DNA from: Rhodococcoides kyotonense
Lineage (GTDB): Bacteria; Actinomycetota; Actinomycetes; Mycobacteriales; Mycobacteriaceae
Assembly (NCBI RefSeq): GCF_001645385.1
Contig: NZ_LVHI01000037.1
Coordinates: forward strand, 127,588 to 191,587
Direction of reading: 5' to 3'
DNA length: 64,000 nt
A program made the translations under genes and the position numbers. Below are positions 48,016 to 56,962 of the stretch, one piece after another (positions within the stretch are counted from its first letter, which is position 1; every line of letters begins with the position of its first letter). The notes beneath the pieces are model-generated. The model was not told the DNA's origin, ran no database searches, and worked only from the letters and a program-made list of their open reading frames with translations.

Positions 48016-48543
48016 GTGCGCAGGTGGGTGTTTGTGTTGTCTGCTGCTGCACTGCTGGTCGTCGCATGCGGTCGCGACGTCCAGCCTGAGGCCGCCGCCG
48101 AGCCGACGCGGTGGGATCCGTGCACAGTCACGGATGACGTAATCGAGGCGATGGGTCTCGATCCCAGCTCGCGGAAACAGGGGTGGCAGTCGGGGGTGGT
48201 CGTCGAAGACTGGGACCTGTGCGGGTTTCGTGCGCCTCCGACCTCGCAGTCGTATTTCTTCCACATTCGTTCCTCGGATCGGCACACCATCGAGTCGATC
48301 AGGTCCGATGATTCTCGGCTGGACCGTGTCGATCTAACTGTCAATGGGCGTGACGCGTTTCGGTATAGGACCAACGATTCGAGGGCCGTCGCTGATTGCA
48401 ACGTCGCACTCCCGGTAGGGATAGGCGTAGTAGTCCTATCGGTCGACTTCGCAGGTGGGGTCGAACCGGCCGAAGATCCGTGCAAGTTGGTGGTTTCGCA
48501 CGCAACGGATCTGGAACCGGTACTGCCTTCCTCAACCCAGTAG
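48016..48543 (+). CDS. DUF3558-family lipoprotein
   Basis: The protein has 175 aa and starts at GTG 48016. It has an N-terminal signal peptide (RRWVFVLSAAALLVV) with a lipobox ending VVAC, so it is membrane-anchored outside. The mature part (WDPCTVTDDVIEAMGLDPSS, a tryptophan and disulphide-capable cysteines) matches DUF3558, a family confined to actinobacteria with mycolic acids. Function unknown. The gene overlaps no other but is 8 bases from the next one. Confidence 0.85.
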   Translation: MRRWVFVLSAAALLVVACGRDVQPEAAAEPTRWDPCTVTDDVIEAMGLDPSSRKQGWQSGVVVEDWDLCGFRAPPTSQSYFFHIRSSDRHTIESIRSDDSRLDRVDLTVNGRDAFRYRTNDSRAVADCNVALPVGIGVVVLSVDFAGGVEPAEDPCKLVVSHATDLEPVLPSSTQ

Positions 48544-48551
48544 GAGCTACT

Positions 48552-48929
48552 GTGACCGAACCCGGTGTGCCACGCTATTGGCAAGCTCTCGCGAATGCGG
48601 CTGACAACGGACAGCTTTACCTGAACTCGGACGCAGCTGCGTCGTGCAGTCGAGCGTGTGATGAGTTCTTGGAGAAGCTGGTTGCGCACCAAGCTGCCGC
48701 GAGGCTGCTTGCCGATGTCAACGGCTTGGGTGAATTCGAGTCAGGCAGAGCGCTTCGAGTTCGGTTTGCCGAGAAGGCAGTGGGCGGCGCAAACAATCTG
48801 GTCGACGTACTTCAAAGCCACATCGACGTGGTCACCGAGATGCAAATTGTATTCAAGAAATTCTTCGCAGACACGACAGCCGTTGATACTCGGAATTCGA
48901 TGGCGATGGACCAAAATGGACCGAACTGA
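48552..48929 (+). CDS. Small helical protein, unknown function, paired with DUF3558 lipoprotein
   Basis: The protein has 125 aa from GTG 48552, with AGGAG five bases upstream. It is almost wholly helical (SCSRACDEFLEKLVAHQAAA, then LVDVLQSHIDVVTEMQIVFK), resembling the size and shape of ESX/WXG100-like proteins but lacking a clear WxG. DUF3558 and such small helical proteins often travel with type VII secretion substrates, so a secreted role is possible. No larger toxin follows. Confidence 0.7.
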   Translation: MTEPGVPRYWQALANAADNGQLYLNSDAAASCSRACDEFLEKLVAHQAAARLLADVNGLGEFESGRALRVRFAEKAVGGANNLVDVLQSHIDVVTEMQIVFKKFFADTTAVDTRNSMAMDQNGPN

Positions 48930-48950
48930 CGTCGACACCCTTGCTGCGGT

Positions 48951-49847
48951 TCAGCCGCGAAAGTACGACCCCGACGAAAGATCCTCTGCCAGAGTTGGAC
49001 CCGTCGGCTTCCAGTCGAGCAGTGCCCGAGTCCTATCACTCGACGACGAGAGATCCATCCCGAAGAACGTGCCGGCGAATCCGAAGTGCTCCGTTGCCTT
49101 CTCCGGCGCGATCGACTGAACTGGCAACCCCAGTCCACGCCCGATGGCCTCGGCGATTTCCCTCGACGACACACTGCTCTCACCGACCGCGTGCAGACGC
49201 GAGCCCGACGGCGCCTTCTCGAGCCCGAGACGAATCATCCTGGCGGCGTCGGAGCGATGTACCGCGGCCCAACCAGTCGAACCGTCGCCGACATACCCGG
49301 AGACGCCCGTCCTGCGCGCTGCGGCGACAAGGATGGAGATGAAGCCGTAGTCGCCGTCGCCGTGAACGGTCGGCGAGAACCGCAGCGCAATCGGCTTCAC
49401 GCCCCGATCCGCATAGTCCAGTGCCAGGTTTTCGGCACCGCCGCGTGGAGATTCCGGACCGATGGCAGGGGAGGCGTCGTCCTCGGTGCTCGGTCGGCCC
49501 TGCGCGAGGCCGGCGATGCCCGATGCGACAAGGAACGGACGACCGGACCCGACCAACGCGTCGCCGAGTGTCTGAACAGCAGCGCGTTCGGCGCGATTCG
49601 ACTCGGCCATGTTTGCCCAGTCGTGTTTGTTCGCGAGGTGGATGACGGCGTCGGCCTCGGTAGCGCCCTTGCGCAGGCCGTCGAGGTCGTCGAGATCGCC
49701 GCGCAGTACGGCCGCACCCTTCTCGGCCAGCGTCTCTGCCGACGCATCGCTGCGAGCGAGCCCGGTGACGTCATAGCCGTGCGCGAGCAGCTCGTCGACT
49801 GCGGCCGAACCGATCCAACCCGACGCTCCGGTGACGAAAACACGCAT
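48951..49847 (-). CDS. NAD(P)-dependent epimerase/dehydratase-like protein (extended SDR)
   Basis: The protein has 298 aa. The Rossmann motif is VFVTGASGWIGSAAVDELL (TGxxGxxG). HLANKHDWANM and LRFSPTVHGDGDYGF are typical of the extended SDR family. The usual YxxxK active site seems replaced (ENLALDYADRGVK region), so it may be an atypical SDR. It is divergent from a TetR regulator, with a long inverted repeat between. Confidence 0.82.
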   Translation of the reverse strand: MRVFVTGASGWIGSAAVDELLAHGYDVTGLARSDASAETLAEKGAAVLRGDLDDLDGLRKGATEADAVIHLANKHDWANMAESNRAERAAVQTLGDALVGSGRPFLVASGIAGLAQGRPSTEDDASPAIGPESPRGGAENLALDYADRGVKPIALRFSPTVHGDGDYGFISILVAAARRTGVSGYVGDGSTGWAAVHRSDAARMIRLGLEKAPSGSRLHAVGESSVSSREIAEAIGRGLGLPVQSIAPEKATEHFGFAGTFFGMDLSSSSDRTRALLDWKPTGPTLAEDLSSGSYFRG

Positions 49848-49887
49848 GAAGTTCTCCTATCGAAAGCTCGTCGTAAGGCGAGCGGAT

Positions 49888-49950
49888 GATGTCAGCGACT
49901 GACGTCGGTGACTGACATCAGCGTACACGTTGGTGTCAGTCGCTGTCATC
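49888..49950. promoter_or_regulatory. Inverted repeat operator between SDR and tetR genes
   Basis: GATGTCAGCGACTGAC (49888-49903) and its near-perfect complement GTCAGTCGCTGTCATC (49935-49950) match at 15 of 16 bases across a 31-bp spacer. A further CTGACATCAG lies between. The pattern fits TetR dimers on both sides of overlapping divergent promoters. Confidence 0.65.
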
Positions 49951-49968
49951 ATTAGGATGCTTCCCATG

Positions 49969-50535
49969 GTCCGATGGGAACCGGGTGCGAAAGAACGCCT
50001 GCGCGCAGCCGCGCTCGATCTGTACGCCGAGCGCGGATTCGAACAGACGACGGCGACGGACATCGCGCAGGTCGCCGGCGTCACGGAACGGACGTTCTTT
50101 CGGCACTTCGCCGACAAACGCGAAGTGCTGTTCGACGGCCAGGAGCAGCTCCAGGCGGTCTTCGTCGAGGCGGTATCCAAGGCATCCGTCGAGGCGGCAA
50201 CCATCGAGGTCGTCGCGCAGGCAGTTGCGTCGGGAGGCTCGTTTTTCGACGACGACCAACGGCCGCATTCGCGTACACGACAAACCGTCATCGACGCGAA
50301 TCCTGGCCTGCAGGAACGAGAGTTGCTCAAACTGGCGGCGCTGGCGCGCGCAGTGGCGTCGGCGCTCACCGACCGTGGTGTGTCGGAGCCGAAGGCTGTG
50401 TTGGCCGCGGAAATCGGCGTGGCGGTCTTCGGTGTCGCCTTTCGGCAGTGGATCGCCGACGGCGAGCGTCGGTCTCTCGATGACATCGCAAAGGACCTGT
50501 TCCGCGACTTGACGGACCTTACGTCCAAAGCCTGA
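49969..50535 (+). CDS. TetR-family regulator
   Basis: The protein has 188 aa. I chose ATG 49969 because upstream starts (49930, 49960) fall in or at the edge of the operator. The HTH is ALDLYAERGFEQTTATDIAQ, VAGVTERTFFRHFADKREVL. The C-terminus is TetR-like (KLAALARAVASALTDRG). It is expected to autoregulate and repress the divergent SDR gene. Confidence 0.88.
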   Translation, partial: VRWEPGAKERLRAAALDLYAERGFEQTTATDIAQVAGVTERTFFRHFADKREVLFDGQEQLQAVFVEAVSKASVEAATIEVVAQAVASGGSFFDDDQRPHSRTRQTVIDANPGLQERELLKLAALARAVASALTDRGVSEPKAVLAAEIGVAVFGVAFRQWIADGERRSLDDIAKDLFRDLTDLTSKA

Positions 50536-50567
50536 ACCGCGTCGGTGCTTTCCGGTACCTTCCCCGC

Positions 50568-51125
50568 ATGCGACCATTGCGCTACTCCATCAACGTCACG
50601 CTCGACGGCTGCATCGACCACACGGCGGTGACACCGGATCCGGAGATGCATCAGCACTCGGCGGACATCATCGCCCGCGCCGACGCGCTCATCCTCGGTC
50701 GAGTGACTTACCAGATGATGGAAGAGGCGTGGCGTGAACCCGGGCCCGAGATGCCCGAGTGGACGCAGCCGTTCGCCACGGCAATCGGCGCGAAGAAGAA
50801 GTATGTCGTGTCGAACACGCTTACAAGCGTCGACTGGAATTCCGAGCTGGTGCGAAAAAATCTGAAAGAGACTGTGCAGCAACTGAAACAACAGTCCGGT
50901 GAGGGTCTGTATGTCGGCGGCGTGACTCTACCGACGGCGTTGGCCGAGATGGGATTGATCGACGAGTACGAGTTCATCGTCCATCCCCGGATCGTCGGCC
51001 ACGGGCGAACGCTGTTCGAAGGGATGAAGACGCCCCTGGATCTCGTGCCCGTCGGGCGTCAGGAATTCGCGTCGGGTGCGGTGTCGCTCAGGTACGAACC
51101 GAAACTCGGAACTGGGGCCGAGTAG
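50568..51125 (+). CDS. RibD C-terminal / dihydrofolate-reductase-fold protein
   Basis: The protein has 185 aa. LRYSINVTLDGCID, the ADALILGRVTYQMM substrate region and EGLYVGGVTLPTALAEMGLI, then DEYEFIVHPRIVGHGR are typical of the RibD C-terminal domain family (YyaP/YwjB-like). It is probably an NADPH-dependent reductase with unknown substrate. Its last 67 bases overlap the end of the convergent HNH gene. Confidence 0.85.
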   Translation: MRPLRYSINVTLDGCIDHTAVTPDPEMHQHSADIIARADALILGRVTYQMMEEAWREPGPEMPEWTQPFATAIGAKKKYVVSNTLTSVDWNSELVRKNLKETVQQLKQQSGEGLYVGGVTLPTALAEMGLIDEYEFIVHPRIVGHGRTLFEGMKTPLDLVPVGRQEFASGAVSLRYEPKLGTGAE

Positions 51126-52201
51126 TCCTCCAACCACCTGAAGTCGATGCGTAGCGGCGTGATTTGCTTCCTCGCCAACCACATGGGTGAACCATCCGGT
51201 TGCGTTGCGTACAACCCCCTCGCGGAAGACACGACTCGTTCGTAATTGACGGGCCAATTGATTTCGGAAGCGAGGGCAGCGATGCGCGTTTGCCCGCGGT
51301 CGAGCGCCCGAATGACATGTGACCGGTCGGGTAGCAGCTGCGACTTGCTCGAGTTGCAGGCTGGACAGGCGATGACCAGGTTCGCGAGTCCGTCGATTCC
51401 CACCCGCGACCACGGCAGAACATGGTCGACGTGTGCATCCGTCGTGACGCGAGTGAAGCAGTAGAAGCACGTGGGGCCGAAATCCTCCATGAGCACTCGT
51501 CGCGGGCGATCCAGGCCGACCCGGTCGCTCCCGAACAGATGCGCCTCCAGGTCCGCAACGTTCTCGTCGAGAAAATGATTCTTGCGACGCACGTCCGCGA
51601 CCCACGCCAACATCAACGCGGGCTTCAACAGGCCCGACAGCTGTGCGAGCGAGAAGCACACGCCCGGATAGAGCACGATGCGATTACCGTGTGCGCGCAC
51701 GCTCGACAGGCTTACTTTGTCGGTCAGCCAGCTGTCGTCGAAAAGAAATGTGTCGCTGTGTAACTGGCCGGGAACACGCTGTAATCGGAACAGCGGTTGA
51801 GTGACCAGCGTCCGCTTCACCTTCTCGATCGTCGTGCCGAACAGGTCCGGGCGTCGCTGAGCTGCAATGTCGAGCGACACGTACGAGCCGCCTACCCGGG
51901 TAGCCACAGCGAGGTCACGAACAGAATCAGGAATGGTTGCTGTGGAGTTCGTGGACTGTCTTAAGTAGTGACCCTCGAAATCCCTGACTTGGCGCCAGTA
52001 GAGCCGAATTACGCGCTCGGCGAGATCGTCCAAATCCACCGGCACTGCGGCGTTTCGGTCGTCCGGCACGTTCTCGACCGCGAATTCGACCAACGCAACG
52101 AGCACCGCAAGCTTGTACGTCGCAGTACGGGCACCCGTGTCGAGGACGTTCATGAGGTGCTGACCGAGCACGAGTGGGTCGGACGGCGGGGGAAGCGTCA
52201 T
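51059..52201 (-). CDS. HNH endonuclease
   Basis: The protein has 380 aa. The nuclease core near the C-terminal half is CFYC, then DHVLPWSRVGIDGLANLVIA and CPACNSSKS, a zinc-braced HNH with DH as catalytic pair. The N-terminus LFGTTIEKVKRTLVTQPLFR and the helical first half are unassigned, similar to other large HNH proteins of actinobacteria. The gene is stand-alone and is divergent, 18 bases apart, from the MazG-like gene. It is an innate-immunity or housekeeping nuclease of unknown target. Confidence 0.85.
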   Translation of the reverse strand: MTLPPPSDPLVLGQHLMNVLDTGARTATYKLAVLVALVEFAVENVPDDRNAAVPVDLDDLAERVIRLYWRQVRDFEGHYLRQSTNSTATIPDSVRDLAVATRVGGSYVSLDIAAQRRPDLFGTTIEKVKRTLVTQPLFRLQRVPGQLHSDTFLFDDSWLTDKVSLSSVRAHGNRIVLYPGVCFSLAQLSGLLKPALMLAWVADVRRKNHFLDENVADLEAHLFGSDRVGLDRPRRVLMEDFGPTCFYCFTRVTTDAHVDHVLPWSRVGIDGLANLVIACPACNSSKSQLLPDRSHVIRALDRGQTRIAALASEINWPVNYERVVSSARGLYATQPDGSPMWLARKQITPLRIDFRWLEDYSAPVPSFGSYLSDTAPDANS

Positions 52202-52219
52202 ACGTGCAAACTACTTCCC

Positions 52220-52609
52220 ATGGGCAAACTTGTTCGTGATCTCATCCCGTCGATCATCGAAGCGTCGGGTCGTCGACCGGAGGTGCGTGTGCTCGACGGC
52301 GATGAGTACCTGGCAGCTCTGACCGACAAACTGTTCGAGGAGGCACGGGAATTCCAAGCGGCAGATACCACCGACAAACCCGAGGAGCTTGCCGACGTGT
52401 TGGAAGTGGTGCGGGCACTCGCAGCGAGTATCGGCCTCGGTGTCACTGAACTCGAAGCTCTCGCAGACAAGAAGCGAGTCGAGCGAGGAGGGTTCGTCGA
52501 ACGCGTGTGGCTCGAACGATCCGTTCACGGGAGGGCCGCTACGCGACCCGTGCGCGGAAAGTTGGTCCCTGGCCCAACTTTCCGCGCACGGGCGGCGCAG
52601 CCGCACTAA
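52220..52609 (+). CDS. MazG-like / phosphoribosyl-ATP pyrophosphohydrolase-like protein with hairpin-encoded tail
   Basis: The protein has 129 aa. The N-terminal 95 residues fit the MazG-like nucleotide pyrophosphohydrolase family (MGKLVRDLIPSIIEASG, then LFEEAREFQAADTTDKPEEL, then ADVLEVVRALAAS; EExx(E) with ExxD). The last 25 or so residues (HGRAATRPVRGKLVPGP onward) are encoded by the terminator hairpin at 52547-52592 and end 4 bases into the convergent fadD-like gene. A C-terminal tail of this kind is not expected for the family and probably reflects a lost earlier stop. Confidence 0.8.
   Translation: MGKLVRDLIPSIIEASGRRPEVRVLDGDEYLAALTDKLFEEAREFQAADTTDKPEELADVLEVVRALAASIGLGVTELEALADKKRVERGGFVERVWLERSVHGRAATRPVRGKLVPGPTFRARAAQPH
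52547..52592. terminator. 19-bp perfect hairpin between convergent genes
   Basis: CCCGTGCGCGGAAAGTTGG and its exact complement flank an 8-base loop. It resembles the two other GCGGAAA hairpins (36551, 39111). It lies inside the MazG-like reading frame. Confidence 0.75.
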
Positions 52610-54228
52610 ATTTCGACGACCGTCAGCCCACCTTCCGCGTGCGTGCTCCGCAGCCGCTTCTTGTCGTACTTCCCGACGCTTGTCTTGGGCACCTCGTCGA
52701 TGAACGTCCACCGCTCCGGCAACTGCCAGTGCGCGACGCGGCCGTCGAGGAACTTCTTGAGCTCGTCTGCAGTGATGCTCGCACCGTCGCGTACGACGAC
52801 GGCAACCAGCGGTCGCTCGTCCCACTTTGCGTCGGGGACACCGATGACCGCAGCCTCACGCACGTCGGGATGTTCCATGACGTGGTTCTCCAACTCGACC
52901 GACGAGATCCACTCGCCGCCGGACTTGATGATGTCCTTGGCGCGGTCGGTCAGCGTCAGGTAGCCGCGTGACGAGATGGTGCCGACGTCACCTGTGCGCA
53001 GCCACCCGTCGTCGAACTTGTCCGACGCGTCGTTGCGGTAGTAGCTGCCCGTGATCCACGGCCCACGAACTTCGAGTTCGCCGACGCTCGTTCCGTCCCA
53101 GGGCAGTTCGGTGCCTGCGTCGTCGACGATTCTCGCCCGGACAGCAGCGATGAATCGCCCTTGCGTGCAGCGCAAGTCGAACTCTTCCTCCGGCGACAGT
53201 CCGACGTCGGGCCTGCCTGACGTACCGACCGGCGAGGTCTCGGTCATGCCCCACGCCTGTGTGATGTGTACGCCGTACTCCTCGTGGAACGCCCGCATCA
53301 GCGACGGGGGGCAGGCACTTCCGCCGACCAACACGTCGCGCAGACACGACAGGTCGACCGGGTGCTCGGCGAGATGCGCATACAGGGCCTGCCAGATGGT
53401 CGGGACCGCCGCGGCCGCCGTCGGACGCAGCGTCGCGATCATGTCGGCAAGGGGAGCGGGCTGCAGATACTTGTCGGGCATGATCATCGACGCACCGACC
53501 ATCAGCGCCGCATACGGCAGACCCCACGACATCGCGTGGAACATCGGAACGATCGCGAGCACCTTGTCGGACTGCGCCAGTCCCATGGTGTCCGACATGC
53601 ACGCCTGCATCGAGTGCAACCAGATCGAGCGATGCGAGTACACGACGCCCTTCGGATCGCCAGTAGTTCCGGACGTGTAACACATAGCGGCGGCGGATCT
53701 TTCGTCGAGCTCTGGCCAGTCGAAAGCCTCGGGCTTGCCGTCGAGCAGGGCATCGTAGTTCAGCACCTCGATGTGAGACGGCGCCTGCACGTCCGCCGGG
53801 TCGGCGCCGACGACAACTAGATAGCGGACGGTCGGCATCTGGGGAAGCAACGGCGTCAGGAGGGGGAGCAGGCTGGCGTCGGCGATGATCACTCGGTCTT
53901 CGGCGTGCTCGGCGATGTAAACGAGCTGTTCGGGGAACAGTCGGATGTTGAGGGTGTGCAACACCGCCCCCATCGCGGGCACGGCCATGTAGGCCTCCAT
54001 GTGTGCCGCGTTGTTCCACATGAACGTGGCGACGCGTTGGTCGTCGTCGATTCCGATGGAACGTAGGCCGTGCGCGAGTTGCGCTGCGCGTCGGCCCAAT
54101 TGGGCGAAAGTGACAGTGCTGGGACCGTCGTCACCCCAAGTGGTGATCCGGGCGTCGGCGTGAATCGTCGTCCCGAAGCGGACCAGCTGGCCGATCGACA
54201 GAGGGGTGTCCTGCATCGTGCTCTTCAT
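52606..54228 (-). CDS. Acyl-CoA synthetase (AMP-forming, FadD-like)
   Basis: The protein has 540 aa from ATG 54228 (AGGA six bases upstream). The AMP-binding motif is MCYTSGTTGDPKGVVYSH. Others are VPMFHAMSWGLPYA, QAWGMTETSPVGT, GWLRTGDVGTISSRG and the C-terminal Lys motif KTSVGKYDKKRL, all intact. It activates fatty or aromatic acids to acyl-CoA via acyl-AMP. It is monocistronic. Confidence 0.92.
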   Translation of the reverse strand: MKSTMQDTPLSIGQLVRFGTTIHADARITTWGDDGPSTVTFAQLGRRAAQLAHGLRSIGIDDDQRVATFMWNNAAHMEAYMAVPAMGAVLHTLNIRLFPEQLVYIAEHAEDRVIIADASLLPLLTPLLPQMPTVRYLVVVGADPADVQAPSHIEVLNYDALLDGKPEAFDWPELDERSAAAMCYTSGTTGDPKGVVYSHRSIWLHSMQACMSDTMGLAQSDKVLAIVPMFHAMSWGLPYAALMVGASMIMPDKYLQPAPLADMIATLRPTAAAAVPTIWQALYAHLAEHPVDLSCLRDVLVGGSACPPSLMRAFHEEYGVHITQAWGMTETSPVGTSGRPDVGLSPEEEFDLRCTQGRFIAAVRARIVDDAGTELPWDGTSVGELEVRGPWITGSYYRNDASDKFDDGWLRTGDVGTISSRGYLTLTDRAKDIIKSGGEWISSVELENHVMEHPDVREAAVIGVPDAKWDERPLVAVVVRDGASITADELKKFLDGRVAHWQLPERWTFIDEVPKTSVGKYDKKRLRSTHAEGGLTVVEI

Positions 54229-54339
54229 GTACGTCCTGTTCCTCCGGTGCTCGATGTGGTGCGCATCACAGAGTGCACACTACGGAACCGAACGAACGAG
54301 GCGGCAGTTTCAGTGGATCCGGGTGCGTAACGTTGTGGC

Positions 54340-54729
54340 ATGACAGCATCGTTGGAATCATTGGGCGACGAGGCCTTCGTTTCGTTGACCACCTTTCGCC
54401 GGTCGGGAGAGCCCGTCTCGACACCCGTGTGGGTCGCGCGCGACGGTGACACGCTGGTCGTCACGACGCCGGCCGAGACCGGCAAGGTCAAGCGCATCAG
54501 AAACTCGGGCCGCGTCGAGCTGCGGCCGTGCACCCGGCGCGGCAAGGTGGCCGACGACGCCGTCGCGCTGCAGGGGCACGCGGTCATCGTCGCCGGCAAT
54601 GCCGCCGATCGGGCCACCGAGAAGATCAAGAAGAAGTACGGTCTCGAATACCGCATCCTGCAGGTGCTCGAGCCGCTGATCGCCCGCGGACGGAAGGAAC
54701 GGGTGATTTTGTCGATCACCACAGGGTGA
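54340..54729 (+). CDS. PPOX-class (F420-dependent-like) oxidoreductase
   Basis: The protein has 129 aa. The split-barrel pattern of FPOR/PPOX proteins is seen: FVSLTTFRRSGEPVSTPVW, TLVVTTPAETGKVKRIRNS and VELRPCTRRGKV. Members in mycolate actinobacteria bind F420 or FMN and reduce small molecules. Its stop lies 4 bases before the following GTG, suggesting coupling. Confidence 0.88.
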   Translation: MTASLESLGDEAFVSLTTFRRSGEPVSTPVWVARDGDTLVVTTPAETGKVKRIRNSGRVELRPCTRRGKVADDAVALQGHAVIVAGNAADRATEKIKKKYGLEYRILQVLEPLIARGRKERVILSITTG

Positions 54730-54732
54730 ATT

Positions 54733-56283
54733 GTGGCCGACCGGCGGCGGGAGGCCACGGCGTCGGACACGATGCTGCACATGACGTCGTCCGATACAGA
54801 TGTCCTGGTGGTGGGGGCAGGGCCGGTGGGTTTGGTGCTGGCGGTCGAGTTGGCGCGCCGAGGGGTCGCGACCAGGATCATCGATCGCCGCACCGAACCG
54901 ACCGACGAATCGCGAGCCGTGGTCGTGCATGCGCGCAGCCTGGAGATGATGGACGCGATGGGCGTCGTCGACGCGATCGTCGATTCCGGCCGCCGGACCA
55001 CTGCGTTGCACTTCCACGCCGATGGGAAAATGCTGGCCGACGTCCCGCTCGATACCGTCGACAGTCCGTATCCCTTCTCGGTGACGACGGCGCAGACCGA
55101 AACCGAACGCATTATTACCGCCCGGCTTCGGGAGCTGGGCGTCGAGATCGAGCGGGGAGTCGAGCTGATCGACTTCACGCAGGACGGCGCGTCGGTGCAG
55201 GCGTTCACGTCGACCGGCAGCATCACGTGTCGCTACCTGGCCGGGACGGACGGGGCGTCGAGCACCGTTCGGCATCATCTCGGCCAGAAGCTGGAAGGCT
55301 CCTTCAAGGGCGAGCGGTTCCTGATGGGTGACGTCGACGCGACCTACGACCTGGATCGACGGGCGATGCACATGTTCGCGTCGTCGGGTGGTGGTCCGGC
55401 GCTCATCTTCCCGATGATGGGTGATCGTGTTCGGGTGATTGCCGAAATCGACGCCGCGGATCGAGACCGTGAGGCGACGATGGAGTGGCTACAGCAGGTG
55501 TGCGACGAGCGTGGTCTCGGCGCCCAGCTCCGCTCACCGCGATGGCTGACGACGTTCGAGATCCATCACGCGCAGGTCTCGCGGTATCGAACCGGCCGAG
55601 TGTTCCTCGCCGGCGACGCGGCACACGTGCACAGCCCAGCGGGTGGGCAAGGCATGAACACGGGCATGCAAGACGCATTCAATCTCGGTTGGAAACTTGC
55701 TGCAGCAGTGATGGATACGGCGTCGGAGAAATTGCTCGACAGCTACCACGACGAACGCCACCCCGTCGCTGCGCACGTCATCGGCGAGACGACGCTGATC
55801 ACACATGGCGCCACGATGACGTCGAAAGTTGCACGGGGCGTGCGCAATCGGCTCGTGCACGTCGTCGGAGGTGAGCGATTCGCGCAGCGGCGCATTGCCG
55901 ACGAGATGGAGGAATACTCGATTTCGTACGTGCACAGCCCGATCGTTCGGAAGGGCCTGCATGCGCGAGTGAAGGCGGGGGAGGCCGCGCCCGCAGTGGT
56001 GGGGACCGAGTTGTGGCCGTACCTCGTGAAAACGCGTCGAGCACGGCCGTCGGACCATGTTCTGCTCGTCGTGAAGGCTGACACGCAACCGATTTCGATA
56101 CCCGGTACGACGGCAGTAGCAGTGTGGGACGACGAGATCGCCGAGCGATACGGTCTGCAGGAGCACGGCGGCATCGTCGTCATCCGACCCGACGGATACA
56201 TCGCAACGGTGACGCGGGTGGATGATGTCGCGGCCATCGAGTCGGCGCTGGCGTTGTCGACGACGGAGCCCGAACCGGTCTGA
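54733..56283 (+). CDS. FAD-dependent aromatic monooxygenase
   Basis: The protein has 516 aa from GTG 54733, with AGGGTG upstream; ATG 54781 (MTSSDTD) also would keep the FAD motif. The Rossmann motif is VLVVGAGPVGLVLAVELARR. The DG-like region is YLAGTDGASSTVRHHLG and the GD motif is FLAGDAAHVHSPAGGQGMNT. The C-terminal thioredoxin-like domain (GLQEHGGIVVIRPDGYIATV) places it with PheA/TetX-like phenol hydroxylases. It hydroxylates an aromatic or polyketide substrate with NAD(P)H. Confidence 0.9.
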   Translation: MADRRREATASDTMLHMTSSDTDVLVVGAGPVGLVLAVELARRGVATRIIDRRTEPTDESRAVVVHARSLEMMDAMGVVDAIVDSGRRTTALHFHADGKMLADVPLDTVDSPYPFSVTTAQTETERIITARLRELGVEIERGVELIDFTQDGASVQAFTSTGSITCRYLAGTDGASSTVRHHLGQKLEGSFKGERFLMGDVDATYDLDRRAMHMFASSGGGPALIFPMMGDRVRVIAEIDAADRDREATMEWLQQVCDERGLGAQLRSPRWLTTFEIHHAQVSRYRTGRVFLAGDAAHVHSPAGGQGMNTGMQDAFNLGWKLAAAVMDTASEKLLDSYHDERHPVAAHVIGETTLITHGATMTSKVARGVRNRLVHVVGGERFAQRRIADEMEEYSISYVHSPIVRKGLHARVKAGEAAPAVVGTELWPYLVKTRRARPSDHVLLVVKADTQPISIPGTTAVAVWDDEIAERYGLQEHGGIVVIRPDGYIATVTRVDDVAAIESALALSTTEPEPV

Positions 56284-56299
56284 CGGTATTCTCGCGTGG

Positions 56300-56953
56300 G
56301 TGAGAAAGTTTCGGCGCAGGCTCGTTCAGGTCGTAGGCGTACTGGTTGCGCTTGCCGTTGCCGTCATCGCTGCGTCGACGGCGTGGGTCGCGCATGCGGC
56401 ATCCGGACGTGTGCACGATGTGGCCGACGCGCCGGAAGCTCCGGTGGTCATCGTGCTCGGTGCCGTGGTGCACGGCGGCAAGCCGGGCGGATTCCTGTCC
56501 GGGCGACTCGACGCGGCGATCGCGTTGGTGGAGTCCGGCAAGGCCAAGGCAATTCTGGTCAGCGGGAACCGGGACGGCATATCGGGCAACGAAATCGACG
56601 CCATGACCGAGTATCTGGTCGACGCCGGAATCGACCGAGGCATCATCGTGAGTGACGACTACGGAATCGACACGTACGACTCGTGTGTCCGGGCCGCGAC
56701 GACGTTCGGCGTCACCAAGGCGTTGGTCGTCAGCCAGCCGTTGCACGTGTCGCGGGCCGTCGCGCTGTGCCGCGACGTGGGAATCGACGCCGACGGAGTC
56801 ACCGCCGGCTGCGAATGCGGATGGCTGCCGGAATGGCGCAACTACGCGCGAGAATTGCTGGCGCGCCCCAAAGTTGCGCTGGACCTGCTGTCGGGAAGGC
56901 CTCCGGCAGTGGTGTCGGAGCCAGACGAGTCGTTGCGCGTGGCGGTGCGCTAG
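56300..56953 (+). CDS. DUF218/SanA-like membrane-anchored protein
   Basis: The protein has 217 aa from GTG 56300. An N-terminal TM (VQVVGVLVALAVAVIAASTA) anchors it. VVIVLGAVVHGGKPGGFLSG, ILVSGNRDGISGNEIDAMTE and VVSQPLHVSRAVALC match the DUF218/SanA family (YdcF fold). Function in envelope or vancomycin-related processes is known only for E. coli SanA. Codon use is ordinary. Confidence 0.85.
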   Translation: MRKFRRRLVQVVGVLVALAVAVIAASTAWVAHAASGRVHDVADAPEAPVVIVLGAVVHGGKPGGFLSGRLDAAIALVESGKAKAILVSGNRDGISGNEIDAMTEYLVDAGIDRGIIVSDDYGIDTYDSCVRAATTFGVTKALVVSQPLHVSRAVALCRDVGIDADGVTAGCECGWLPEWRNYARELLARPKVALDLLSGRPPAVVSEPDESLRVAVR

Positions 56954-56962
56954 AACGCTACC

